Shown here one piece after another: positions 23,073 through 34,699 of a stretch of 64,000 nt of DNA (within the stretch, counting starts at the first letter, position 1; the number at the start of each line of letters is the position of its first letter). The stretch is from Cordia subcordata (Eukaryota; Streptophyta; Magnoliopsida; Boraginales; Cordiaceae). The stretch spans positions 4,965,001-5,029,000 of the forward strand of contig JAPTOF010000020.1 in the NCBI GenBank assembly GCA_028554755.1, read 5' to 3'. A program made the translations under genes and the position numbers. Below the pieces are notes generated by a model. That model did not search any database. It was given only the letters and a program-made list of their open reading frames with translations, and was not told the origin of the DNA.

Positions 23073-24238
23073 TCTTAAGCCCGTTAAGTTTGGACCTATT
23101 ACATTAGCTTTTGCCACTATAGTACATCAACATATTATTAAATCACTTTCATACACAAATTTTGATATAAATTTAATATTTTTAATTTAATTTGATTAAT
23201 GATTCGACTATAATTTGGTGTAAGATAAAGTATGTTAAAGAAAACGAAGAATGAAAAGTTGCGAATGGAAAAGTTTTTCAAAATTAGAGAAAATTTTATC
23301 AGTTAAAAGCTTGTAAGAGAAGTTCTCTTTTTTTCCTTTTTTTTTTTCTAAACGCAAGAGGAGTTTTGTTGAATTGATTTACATCAATAAGAGTATTTTA
23401 TTCTGCAGGTCCTGTGAGAAAATGTTGAGCTTCGAAAATTTGGAGAAAATCGAATCTAAAATTTGTAATTATTATTTTAGTATATTGTATATGAGTTTAT
23501 CGGTTACTTTAATAACTGATGTATGCAAAAACCATTTTTAAGTTTCAATGTAATGATACAAAAGGCTACCTACTACCTAGTGTAGTTTTTCACCTAGGGT
23601 CGGCCTCCGTTGAACAAATAAGATAATAGGAAATAATATATAATTTATTGGAGTAGTAACTAAAATGTTATTTTCCATTAAAAAAAAAAAAGATGACAGA
23701 TGTTTTTTTATACCTAATGATTACATTCTAAATTTTTGTAAAAGTTAAAATTTCAAATCAAGCAACAAAATATCTAACAAAAAATTACACGTATAATATT
23801 TTCTCTTTTAACACATGTTTTCTTTTTAGGTTAATATTCTTTAATTAACAATAATGTATATACAAGTAATTGTTTTCCTACCATGTTTATTTTGTATTAC
23901 TTACACGAATGTTTCCACTAACTAAAATACTTTAAATAATATGAAATAAACACTACAAGCAAAAATGTGGACTACACATACATTGAGGAGATAAAGGGAT
24001 ATTAACTCAATATACTTCTTTATTCAATGAAATTCAAAATTCCAAAATTAGACACCAGAAACTTCATTTTATTAAGCTCCTTTTTTTTTTTTTTTTCCAA
24101 AGCTCAATCAAAACTGTGTCGTGTGCTACTCAGTAATTTCGCCTACTTTGCTTCCTCGTCGCCGACCCAACTGCACACTTTGCTCATCTTGTCGCACGCA
24201 CACACACAGTTCACACACTTATTGTGCGCCGCGGAGAA

Positions 24239-26951
24239 ATGGCATTAAGGTTAGCTCTGCTAAAAAGCGCCAGCGAGGGCAAAGGCTGCTGCAGCTTCGG
24301 CCTCCGAAGATGGGCCCACGCGATGGCTCGACCTGCGCCGTTGGATGCCTCGATCGGCTACCCCGCCTCCACCCTATCGCCACCGTTGGTTTTACCTGAA
24401 CTCGAAGACAACAATGCTAACGGCAACATCGGATTTCAGTTCGCGTACAACCCTTTTGCCAGTGGGTCCATGGAGCTCATGGCTGTCCCCAAGAAGAAGG
24501 TATGAATTTCAAATTTTCTCCCTTCAAAGAATTAATTTTTATTGATTTTATCGCAAAATGATTGTTTTTTATGTTGATTGGTAAATTTTGTTAGCTTATT
24601 GTTGTTTTGATGGTATTAAAAGCTTATTTGGGGGGTTTATAGGGGTTTAAGATAATATTATAATAACAAATTTTCATGATATTATTTTAAAGATCGTTTT
24701 TTTAATGTTAATTCTTGCTGTTTTGTAGCTCACTATGGTGTATTTGGTATTTGTAGAGATGGGTTTGTGTCAACTGTGTGCTTGTTGGGGTTGTATAGAG
24801 GTTTGAGTTGAATAATATAGTGCCAATTTTATAAGGTTGTTAGTTCAAGCAAGATCATCTTTTTTGAAGATTAATTGCTTATGTTTTCATTATTGTCACA
24901 TGAGACAAGTAGAGATGGCTTTTATTCCTCCCTTCATTTTCCCCTGTTTTAAGGGGTTAATTTTAATGGGTAAGAAAAGGGAGGCTATGTTGGATTGCAA
25001 AAGCACCTTGCATTAATTTTTGAATTCAAATTCAATTGCCCTTATTCCGATTATTTATCGGTTATGCTTCGATAGAGGAAATCACTTTCTATCCTTGTGT
25101 GCATGCTCCATGCATTGGAATGTTACTTTGTCTGGTGTATGTTGGTGTTTGCGGCTAAGATCATTTTTTTGGAAGATTAATTGCTAATGTTTTAATTATT
25201 GTCATATGAGAGTAGTGAAGATGTTTTTTCTGTTTCATTTTCCCCCTGTTTTAAGGGTTAATTTCTATGTTGGATGGCAAAAGCACTTTGCATTACTTTT
25301 GATTATGTGTCAGTCATGCTTCGGTAGAGAAAATTACTTTCTATTCCTTGCGTGTATACTCCATTCATTGTAATGTCATCTGGACTGGTGTATGTTGGTG
25401 TTTGTGACTTTTATAGAGGAGAGTGCAGGCGACAGGGATGCATCACTTATCATTTATTGTGCCAAGTCATTAATCAAAGGAAATATTTGCTCTGTCTTGT
25501 TCTTTTATGTTAAACTGAAGTCATTTTCATCTCTATTTAAATCAATCTCGGCTCATCTCAGGATAAAGTAATATTTGTAAATCTTGCAGGTTTCACGCCA
25601 CAAGAGAGGCATAAGAAATGGACCAAAAGCTCTGAAACCTGTGCCTGTAATTATCCGTTGCAAGTAAGAGCTTTAATTAGTGTGCAGTTTATTTGTCTCA
25701 TAGAGAAGCTAAAGTTTTGGTTCTGTCAGATTGGAAGTGCATTGCTGCATATGAATATGATATCTGCTTTATTAATTAATTTCCTTGATCCATCTACTGG
25801 TTGATTGCTATATCTTGATCCTGAAGACGGTATAGAATGATCTGAATTTTATCAGGTTAAAACGTGGATGAGAAGAACATACACATTGCATATGGATAAG
25901 GACAAAGTTAAAAACTTTAAAACTGCCTCCATTCATTTTTAAAATATTTTACAAAAGATCAACAGAATCATCTTAAATTACAATGTAGAGAATCCAGATG
26001 ATAACTTTATGCTACTTGAGTACTGCTTCATACAAGAGAAGGAAAAGTCTGAAGCCAGCCCTCTGGCAAAGTGTAACAATTAGTCCTCACTAGAGTCTAT
26101 ATCCAAAAGGGTGTATATAGAAGTAACATTGGATCAAGATGTTACATATTTATGTAGGTCTCTTTCTTTCCATTTTCGTTCTTTTGCCGGGGGTTTAGAA
26201 TCTTCATGCTCTGTAAGCTCAATGAAGAAGAAGAAGAAGAATGTTCAACATCTCCTCCACCAAAAAAAAGGAAAGAAAGAAAGAAAGAAAAAAGAAGAAG
26301 AAGAAGAAGAAGAAGAAAGAAGAGGAGGGAAAAAAAAAGGAGAAAATGAAGGATTCACATCCCTTGTGTTTGACCACTTTCCATCTCAGCTTTTCCACAA
26401 AAACCTCTCTATCTATCTTCTTCGTTCCTGTAAATATACTCCTTCAAGGAAATGGATGCAACTACTAAAATGCATATTTTAACTTTTAATTAATGATCGA
26501 GATTGCACAAGCATTAGAAAAAAGACAACTTTATAAGACCCTTGTAATTAGTATTATGAGGTATCAAGCTAAAATTGGAAATTAATTGTCTACAAGGTTT
26601 AGGAGAAATCTAAATAAAAGCTTTATTTTATTTTGGGGAAAAAAGATCTTGTAATGAAGCCTGCTCATATTTTAAGTTTACACAACTCTTTACCCTGATT
26701 CAAAAAGTATACTTATTGACCAAATCCTGATAAAACACATCCCGAACTGGAGCATGTTTTGGGATAGGTTGACATAGCCACAACAACGGTTTCCTAAAGT
26801 TGGCTGACAGAGGGCCCTGAACTTGCACTTTATCTTTCAAGTCTTGAACTCATGCTAATCTTTGTATTCTGGCAGGGTATGTGGTCGAGTCAAGCTTCCA
26901 CACTTCTTCTGCTGCAGTGGGATCAAGGAAGATACAGGTGGACAGAGTTAA
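24239..26951 (+). CDS. Mitochondrial large ribosomal subunit protein bL32m
   Basis: Three exons: 24239-24499, 25590-25663 and 26876-26951, giving 136 residues. The first ~80 residues are an extension rich in Ala, Arg and Ser (start MALRLALLKSASEGKG), suitable for mitochondrial import. The L32 core begins at AVPKKKVSRHKRGIRNGP, with the family-typical VPKKK start right after the extension, then PVIIRCKVCGRVKLPHFFCC. The C-x-x-C pair and the later Cys-Cys correspond to the zinc-ribbon cysteines of the Cys-containing L32 type. The spacing of the second pair is unusual (CC instead of C-x-x-C). Exon phases are consistent (0, then 2). It stands head-to-head with mS23 about 1.2 kb away, counting from the mS23 leader exon. 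A ~305-bp tandem duplication lies in intron 1. Confidence 0.88.
24851..25408 (+). repeat. Imperfect tandem duplication inside bL32m intron 1
   Basis: Copy 1 (24851-25155) and copy 2 (25157-25408) share AAGATCAT, GAAGATTAATTGCT, CATTTTCCCC, CTGTTTTAAGGG, GGCAAAAGCAC, TTATGCTTCG-like and GTATGTTGGTGTTTG blocks in the same order. Copy 2 is shorter by internal deletions. Splice sites of the intron are unaffected. Confidence 0.75.
26220..26345 (+). repeat. GAA/GAAA low-complexity tract in bL32m intron 2
   Basis: Purine-rich run of GAAGAA and GAAAGAAA units. It gives rise to Lys/Glu-rich open frames that are artefacts. Confidence 0.85.
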
Positions 26952-27487
26952 ATGGCTTAATGGTTAGTTAACATATACGGGGGGTGCTAATTATGTTCCC
27001 CACGCGACTCGTAGTGTGTACAGGAAAACCTCTTAATTTCCTCATAGGAAGCAGGTTCTCCGAGAGATGCACTTTCCAGTGTTTATGGCTTTTGATCTGG
27101 AGGATTCATCAAAAACAAACGATTAGTGCTAGATAATGTTAAATGCATTTTTCTTTTCTTGGAGTACCATTTTATGCATTTATGTTTTGCTTTTTGAGGG
27201 GTCAATTGTGGAACCTTCTTGTGGTCCAGTAAAATAGCCAACTCTAGCGCTTGGGACAAATGTCTATAATCTTTCAGACTCTACTTCGGCTGGAGCCATT
27301 TTGGGTTTAGTTAAACATGATTTTTGGAGATTTGAAAGCAATAGATAGCATAACATAATTAAATTGTTTGTTTGTGGTGCTCGAATGAGTTTTCTGACCT
27401 TCCATGGTACATACACCAAATTGTTCTGTTGGCCCTTTGCATCTTCATATTGTAAAATTTCATTACTGCAATATAGAAACGAGCAAC

Positions 27488-27603
27488 GATGTTGGGGGGG
27501 TAAGACTTGAGCTAATATATGGATTTCAGATTTAAGATTTCAAATGATGTTGGGGGGGTAAGACTTGAGCTAATATATGGATTTCAGATTTAAGATTTCA
27601 AAT
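27488..27603 (+). repeat. Perfect 58-bp tandem duplication
   Basis: The unit beginning GATGTTGGGGGGGTAAGACT occurs at 27488-27545 and again at 27546-27603 with no mismatch seen, including a run of seven G. It lies about 540 bp after the bL32m stop codon. Confidence 0.95.
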
Positions 27604-27862
27604 AAGCGTATAATAAACGCAAGATTAGTTTGGTTTTGATGTATGATTGATGTAGAAGAAATTCACATTTGTAACCATGAATTTAGCAATAACTGAATAC
27701 TGCTCTATCGTTTTCTTTGGATTAGACGTTAGAGTAGGTGTTGGAGGTCAAATTCTCAACATCACCATTCTTGTTTAAACCATAATTTTTTTTTTCCGTG
27801 ATGCTCGTGGCGTGTTTTTAGACTCTTTTCTTTTAACTCAATCAAGAATCCGATAGAAAGTT

Positions 27863-27960
27863 AAACCAAGTTATTCACATCAATATCTTATTTTCTGCAT
27901 AATGTCCTATTAAACCAACATATTCACATCAATATCTCATTTTCTACATAATGTCCTATT
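27863..27960 (+). repeat. Imperfect ~49-bp tandem duplication
   Basis: TTAAACCAAGTTATTCACAT... and TTAAACCAACATATTCACAT... are adjacent copies, both ending ATAATGTCCTATT, with four or so differences. Confidence 0.8.
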
Positions 27961-28985
27961 CATATTATTACTCTTAAACTTTTTACCGTTAATTAATTTT
28001 GGTTTTTATAGAAGAAAATAATAGCAAAAATTTGGCCTTCATTCTTAGGCGCTCTGTTGCAATGGATCCTAGCATTCCTTTCTTTGCACGGCTGGATGAT
28101 ACAAGCTTCTCAAAATAAAGAGCGAATTCTCGCTTGAAGGCTTTTTTTGCTGTATCTTTCAACTATTCAAACACAAACACACTCGCAGCAATGAATTCGA
28201 TGTGGTCCTCTACACAATTGCGTCCCTTTAATCTAGATTCTCTTGGTGAAATTATATTTAAAAAAGAGATGATCACGACTTTCAATGCACCGACAACACA
28301 ACATACAAATAGGATCAAGTTGAATGGGGTTTCCATCATTCCAAAACAGCCAAGTGCGGAATGCGTGTTTAGGTATGTGATATTTAAACCACATAGTTAC
28401 ACCTCATGATTCTCTAATTGAATGTATTCCTAAGGGGCCGAGCTGAACTTCCATTAATGCTGCCTACCCACCAGATAGGGTCTTTTCATGATTGATTAGG
28501 AGCATTGAGGTTGCTCTTGGAAAATATAAAATTCAAAACCAGATTGTCACTTTGCCACAATTATAGATTGTCGCCGATAAACTTTGAGACCTTATTGATA
28601 ATTTTTTGTTATTTGTATGAGAAATTTGACATTCAATACAAAAATTCTTATTTTCTTTTAGTGCAAACATACTAATTTTACTTCTTTTTAAGGATGAGCA
28701 TTCACTTTAACTAATCCGAAATTAAAGCTGAATTTTAATAACTAGATTTCAAAAATCTTAAAAATTAATAATCGAAACAGAATTGAGCTATATTACGAAC
28801 TGAAATTATTTAACTGAATTCTTTCGGTTCAGTTTCATTTATAATTGAAACAACTGAGTTTTTTATAAAAAGAATCATAAATTATTTAAAACTAATTAAA
28901 TTAAACAAAATTCTTTATAATTATAATAACTAAATTTCAATATCTATCATCAAAATTCATATTATGTTTATAAAAACGACATAAA

Positions 28986-28989
<4 letters not shown>

Positions 28990-29025
<36 letters not shown>
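28990..29025. repeat. (TA)n microsatellite
   Basis: About 17 TA units at the presumed left edge of the Helitron-like element. Confidence 0.9.
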
Positions 29026-29028
<3 letters not shown>

Positions 29029-30191
29029 GAACCCTTTACAATATAATCATAACAAGTGTTTCACGAATAGCATTCTTAAAATCCTTTTGCCATGTGGCTT
29101 TCTTATATTACAATGATATCAACCGCTATATTTGGTAAGTAAATGATTTTGTTTATTTTAGTGAGATTTACATTGATTTACTAATTTATTTTAATATTTA
29201 CGTATTACATCCGAGAATTATGACATGCAATCTAGATTGATTGCAGATACCTATGGTAACTCTCTAATTTGGTTGTTACCAAATTGTTACCTATTTTAAT
29301 TATTTTCTATTACTATAATCGAAAATTATTGCAATTTACTTAATATATCATTATTGTATAATGCTATTTATGGTAAATTAAGTTTTGGTTAATATCGACA
29401 AATTGCCTTTTTATTCATATGTTTTTATATTCAAATCCTATATTCTATATTATGTTTTTTTTTTTTTAGAGAAACTTTCACCCATATATGGAATTACACA
29501 CTATAAATCTTTAACTTTTTAATTTTATTTTGTCCTTTTGGTTAACTGTCTTCTTTTGAAACTTCAATATCGTATCTATCTTTCAGTTGTGACTTCCTTT
29601 CGTTCTTGACCCCCATCCTATGGTCTTTCAGGTTGTGCCCCTTATAGTTTTGGAGTTACGGTCTATGCCCGAAAGTTCTTCCAAAACAATCTTTTTATTG
29701 CAAAATTGGTAGTAGGTGTTCCTTGATTCCTAGGTAGCTTGATATTCAGGTATTCATCTCATCTTAATATTTCGTTTACTTTTTATCTTTCAGAATTTAT
29801 TTGTATTTTTTATGTGTGTTTTTATCTGTAAACTATTAGTGTTCTTATCCATTAATAACAATAATTTTTCTTATAAAATATCTACAATAATTAAATAGGA
29901 TACTTAAATTCAGAAAGTAAAAAAAAAAATGAAGGTTTTTGTTTGGAAAAAGAAAAGACGATCTAAATTTATTTAAGTTTAAGTCATTTGTAGAAGTAAA
30001 ACTATTATTGAATTAGGACAGTTAGTATTAAAAGAGAAACATAAATTCTATTTTCTATATGAATCCATGTTTATTTAATTCTTAAAATATAATTTGATAG
30101 CAATGTTTAGATTTATATTAAAAAAAACTCTATTTTTTAGAAAAACCAATCATATATTTCGCAACCCGTGCATAGCACGGGTGTACACTAG
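29024..30191 (+). mobile_element. Helitron-like element, 3' end clear, 5' end uncertain
   Basis: The 3' end has the hairpin ACCCGTGC-ATA-GCACGGGT (30164-30182), then GTACA and CTAG at 30188-30191 followed by T. A hairpin just before CTRR and insertion ahead of T are defining features of Helitron 3' ends. The last ~45 bp resemble those of the element at 57739-58082, so the two belong to one family. The 5' TC terminus is not identified; it probably lies in or beside the TA microsatellite at 28990-29025. There is no Rep/helicase gene, so the element is non-autonomous. Confidence 0.6.
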
Positions 30192-30252
30192 TGTGTGTGT
30201 GTATGTATATATGTATGTATGTACGTATGTATGTATGTATATATGTATGTAA
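30192..30252. repeat. TG/TATG microsatellite
   Basis: (TG)n followed by TATG/TACG units, directly after the Helitron CTAG terminus. Confidence 0.9.
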
Positions 30253-30480
30253 ACTTGGAAAGAATAACTAAATAAATTTTTTTAATAAAAACTACCTATT
30301 AGGTTATGAGCTGAATTTTTGGAGAAATATCAAGAGCTAGATCAAAAATCGAAATTTTCAATTTTTGATAAGCAAAATTGAACCGAACATAAAAATAATG
30401 CTCACCCCTACTTCTTTCACATATCAATTAGTTATGGTGGCTTTTGCTTCTTTATATTTAAAAAAATTCATTACTTAAAA

Positions 30481-31443
30481 TATACCCACTATTGTCGGTT
30501 CTTTTACCCCCTTTCTTTTTGCATTTCTGCAAAATGTGCCACTTTTCAAAGTGTTTTCAAAAATAGCTCTTTTGGATTTCAAAATCCGAACATGGAGCCA
30601 ATAAATGCAGATGTGGCGCTCGAGATAGACGCGTCAAAATCTGGGCGGAGATTGAAATTCTAAAATTGTATTAGGCATTGTAACAAATTGAGCAATGTAG
30701 CCTAGTTGGTAAAATATAAGTTGGTGGAAACAAGGTCACAGATTCAAGACCCTCGATTTGTCATTTTCTGAAATGAATGGATATATCATTATTTATCTCA
30801 TATATCTAAGTCGTATTTCTGTAATTATTGTATCAGTATATGAGAATCAAATGTCAAATTAACAAAATCAATTGCTTTCATCATATTTTATATTTGAGGT
30901 TTGTGTCTTAGTGTAAGTTGATAAAATTTCTTGGATCTGCTTGCTGAAACCAAAGCAATGGTTATGTCATTATTCCTCTAATATATCAAATCTTATTTAT
31001 GTGCTTAGTTAGTGGCGTGTCTAAGAAAAGTAAGAAAAGTTTGTTATTAACTTACATCACAAATGAATTGGTGACTTTTAGTTCTTGAATGCACATTAGA
31101 TATTCAGAGGATCAATGTCATCTCAGAAATGAATGCAGAACTCTGTGTGGAAGTAAACTGATCTTTATCCACAGCAGTTCTAAATTAGTGGGGCTTGAAC
31201 CGACGACCTTTTCCTTCAATTCAGCACTTTTAGCAACTAGGCTAAAGTGCTCAATTTGTTACAATGCCCAACAGAAATCCGAACTGGTTTTTTTCGAAAT
31301 CCCAACTCGGATTTCGATGCGTATATCCCAAGCGCCGCATTTATTGGGTCTGGCCATTTTTAAAAACACTCTGAAAAGTTGTCCATTTTTGCAAAAAGCA
31401 AAAAATATGGGTTCAAAAATTTCATAAAAAAACACTATCGGTA
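30481..31443. mobile_element. Foldback element with ~310-bp inverted arms carrying tRNA-like A and B boxes
   Basis: The left arm (30481-30790) and right arm (31120-31443) are reverse complements along most of their length. GGCATTGTAACAAATTGAGC in the left arm has its exact complement near 31248-31267, and both arms keep CCAATAAATGC and AGCCTAGTTG. Each arm carries TAGCCTAGTTGGT (30698-30710; complement near 31232-31246), like a pol III A box. ATTCAAGACC or GGTTCAAGCCCC (30741; complement at 31190-31201), like a B box, lies about 30 bp further on. This suggests a tRNA-derived SINE-type unit made into a palindrome. The frame at 31089-31427 lies in the right arm and is not a gene. Confidence 0.65.
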
Positions 31444-33000
31444 TAATATAAGTTTCTTCGAAAAGAAACTCGCACTTAAAATTGTTTAACCCAAGTTAAT
31501 ATCTTTATCGTTTGCTCTTATCGTCGAAGATTACATATTCAATGTAGAACTGTTGATTCAGAAAGAAGGATGTTATTGAAAATGAATGCCACAAGTGATT
31601 GTTTACCTGTGCCATGATCTCGTTTAGATAAAGGAATGTGTTGGCTGTCAAATGCCAACCCATCGTGACTCATTTCCTTTACGTAATAGTCTTTTCCAGC
31701 TTTAGCTTCGTATTTAAGTCAATGTGGATTAATTTGTGCTTACTCTGCTCCATTTGCATAATAAGTGCAGATTATCATGGGGCTTAAAATCTTACTTTAT
31801 TCATGAATTATCATGATCCGCTATTTCAAACCCCTACAGGAGAACGGATGAGCCAACACATCAGCCTAATCCAATGGTAGCCTTTCCTCTTTTGGGCTAC
31901 ACTCATCTAGCCGATAATCTCCCTATCGTAGAATCTACTTTTAATAAAAGCACTAATATAACAACTTAAGCTCTAGGACAAGAGCTCGTCTCGAAAGACT
32001 AGAACCCCTTGAACTTAAAAATTACTCACGAGATGTACGCTAAAAACCTTCATGAATTGGTACTACGTTGAACAATATAAAGTTGATGAATTAATATTTT
32101 CCGTTACTAGTTAAAATTTATGATCCGTTTATGTCGAAGTACTAGGCTTCTCTGTGCAAATAGAAAAAAAAAGGTGTTAACGAACATCCTTAGTCTAGCT
32201 TGGACATCAAGCGAAAAACACTTAAAACCCCGGAAACGTTTTCTCACAAAAAAGGCAATAGCAAAAAAGAACATGTGTAAACGGACTTTTAGCTTGCGTA
32301 TAGCACAATCTAAGATGCATGATTATCATCTCTAACCACTTTTAAGCTGCAAACTTTACAAAATTAAAAAAGAAAAATAATTGGTCACACCAGCTGAAAC
32401 TGCAAGAGCGTAATATCGGTTAGATGGCTTTCAAAATCATCTCATTTTCAGAGCACGAACTTCGCATAACCTACTCAACACCTACAAAGAGTTATATCTA
32501 AAAAACTTAGAAGCTTCACATGTTGTTGTACGCATTTATAAATAACTCGTGATGAGTCAGATATGAGATAATATTATTATTTTTATAATATAATATATAG
32601 AGAAACTCTTGAAACTGATACTACCCTTAATTTCAGCGCATTTTCTTGGGTGGTGTCGATTTAAAAAGTTTCCCATAAATATGTGGTGGATTTTATGTAC
32701 ATTAATTATTACTATCAATCGCTCAATTGTCGGACTACAGTATGAGACGAATTGACAAAATTAATTTAATTTAGAATGAAATATTTGTGAAAAAAAAAAA
32801 TCAAATGAATTTATTAAGTTGTCCTTGATAAAAAGAGAGAATCTCGGAAAATAACGAAGGTGTGAATGGACTTATAAATCTCTACGTACACCACTACCAT
32901 AATCGTCATCGTATCTGGACGACAACAAACGCAAGATATCAAGCCGCACCACCATAGCAGGAAAACACAGAGAGTAAAATCAACGCCGCATTATACAAGT
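31444..33000. other. Intergenic, nothing recognised
   Basis: No coding, RNA or clear repeat feature is seen. The open frame at 32120-32335 has no family resemblance and no splice context. Confidence 0.5.
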
Positions 33001-33003
33001 GGA

Positions 33004-33009
33004 CACGTG
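33004..33009. promoter_or_regulatory. G-box (CACGTG) upstream of the PHO1-like gene
   Basis: CACGTG sits in the 10-bp palindrome GACACGTGTC, about 190 bp before the probable leader exon of the PHO1-like gene. G-boxes of this form are ABRE/bZIP or bHLH sites in plants; function here is inferred from position. Confidence 0.4.
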
Positions 33010-33196
33010 TCAACGAGGAATGGCTCCAGCTGCACACCACCATCGCAGCTAAGCACAAAGCCTCATAATTGCCAACTGAAAAGCACCAAAAAAAGTGGAG
33101 CCTTTTTCTCGATGCATAACCAAAATCTCATGCAGTGACTTATAAGCACATTAATCTGCTCTCTTCTTCACCCTCTCTTAAAGCGTACTTTGAAAG

Positions 33197-34619
33197 GTAT
33201 TTTCTCTTTCTCCACCTTATCAACTTATAAGCACTTCAATTTTCAGTTAATAACATGTTATATTTGGTTTCAAGAACGTGCATGATGCATAGTTAATATT
33301 GATTCACGAAGTTTAGCACGTTTACGTTTTTATGTTTATTTTTGGATGTAATATTTGTGGAATTTTAGTGGGTTTAGTTGAATTTCATGCATGTTTAGTA
33401 AATATTTGCTTATTTAAATATATTTGCTTATTTAAAGTGTAATATTAATTATTCGTTTAGTAGGTAATTTGAAACTTCGTACGAGTTTATGTATTTCTTT
33501 CACTCCCACCGCAACCCGATCCCCGGCCCGCACGGTCATTTTTTCTGGTGAATAATTTTAATCACTTGAACTAGCCCGAACCCCGAATTTTATGTGTACT
33601 TGTAGATAAAAGATTAATAAGATTTAGCTGGTTAATTGAGTTTTCATGCATGTATTATTAATCACTAGCGTGATTTACCATGCAATGCTTTGATGCATAT
33701 TGTGCTATTTGCTTAATTAGTAAATGGTGTTTTATTGGCAAATCTGGAAGAAAGTGCAACTCTTGATGCATCATGTACAGTTGATGTTGTTCTTTTTTCC
33801 TGTTAAGGAAATGGAATCCTGACCTTTGAACATGTATCTTGTATTTGGAGACTTTTTGTTTTCCTTTGTTTTTTTTGCGGGGTTTGTATTTGGAGACTTT
33901 GTTCTAATTAGTTGCTGCAACTTAAAGCCCTACGATGGGAAGATCTTAATTCTTAATTGTGTAAAAATAACAAGCTGTAAAGTCAAGAAAAGTCCTTTGT
34001 GAGTTTTCTTGAAATTGTACATTCTGACTTTTGATATCATAATAATATAATAACCCTGTAATTTTTAAGTATGTGACTCACTGTATAAATGGAGGAAACC
34101 GTTCTACGCATTCTTATCCACAGTAGACGTTGTCATACAGTACTACAAGGTCTAACACATTCGGAGTTATTAGATAATTATGATATTTTAACATACAATT
34201 TCAACAAAACATAAACCTTTTGTAGTTTATCCCCCTACTATATTTGAAACCTGACAATGTAAGTAGATGTTAATGAATTTTCCCTTTGCCGATATTTTCT
34301 ACATCTGTTGTACTATAATAGTGAATATGTGAAGGAGTGCATGACCCTTGTTGTATAATAGATGAGTGATTGATAATTGCTTCCATGTCTTGATTACCTG
34401 CAATCCCATTTATTTTATCTTACAGACAGAAGGAATGGGTAGCTGTGAGGTGCATCTAGTACGCTCATTTTCATTTTTGATCTCATAATTCATTACCATT
34501 GCGTATTTTCTCACATTTTGGTACCATTGCACTGATATGGAGAGACAGTAGTGAAAAGCATTAGTTAAGCAAATTGTGTTGGAACTTACTTGACTTGAAA
34601 TGTTCTGTTGGTTTTCCAG
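33197..34619 (+). other. Probable 5' UTR intron of the PHO1-like gene
   Basis: TTGAAAG|GTATTTTCTC gives a donor at 33197, and TTTTCCAG ending at 34619 gives an acceptor, 80 bp before the ATG at 34700. No coding sequence lies between. The splice is inferred from consensus only. Confidence 0.45.
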
Positions 34620-34699
34620 GGAATTACATAGAGGCATACTAATAAATCCTCAGAGGAGAACATTGACTCTACGATATTGCACGCAGAAAAAAGAGGAAG

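Larger units (their letters stand above)
28691..30414. mobile_element. TIR element split by a later Helitron-like insertion
   Basis: GGATGAGCATT at 28691 pairs with AATGCTCACCCC at about 30403-30414. Both arms continue with GAACCGAA/CGGTTCAG-type sequence (28826 and about 30380). The middle (about 29024-30191) is a different element ending in a Helitron-type 3' terminus. Without it the TIR element would be about 550 bp, a normal MITE size. Superfamily is unclear. Confidence 0.5.

Noticed and set aside
26111..26482. Lys/Glu-rich open frames on the + strand
   Set aside because: They arise from GAA/GAAA simple sequence inside bL32m intron 2 and have no family resemblance.
28134..28409. 91-codon + strand frame
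   Set aside because: No family resemblance, no start context or splice signals, and it lies beside transposon-rich sequence.
31089..31427. 112-codon frame
   Set aside because: It lies wholly in the right arm of the foldback element and crosses its B-box-like motif.
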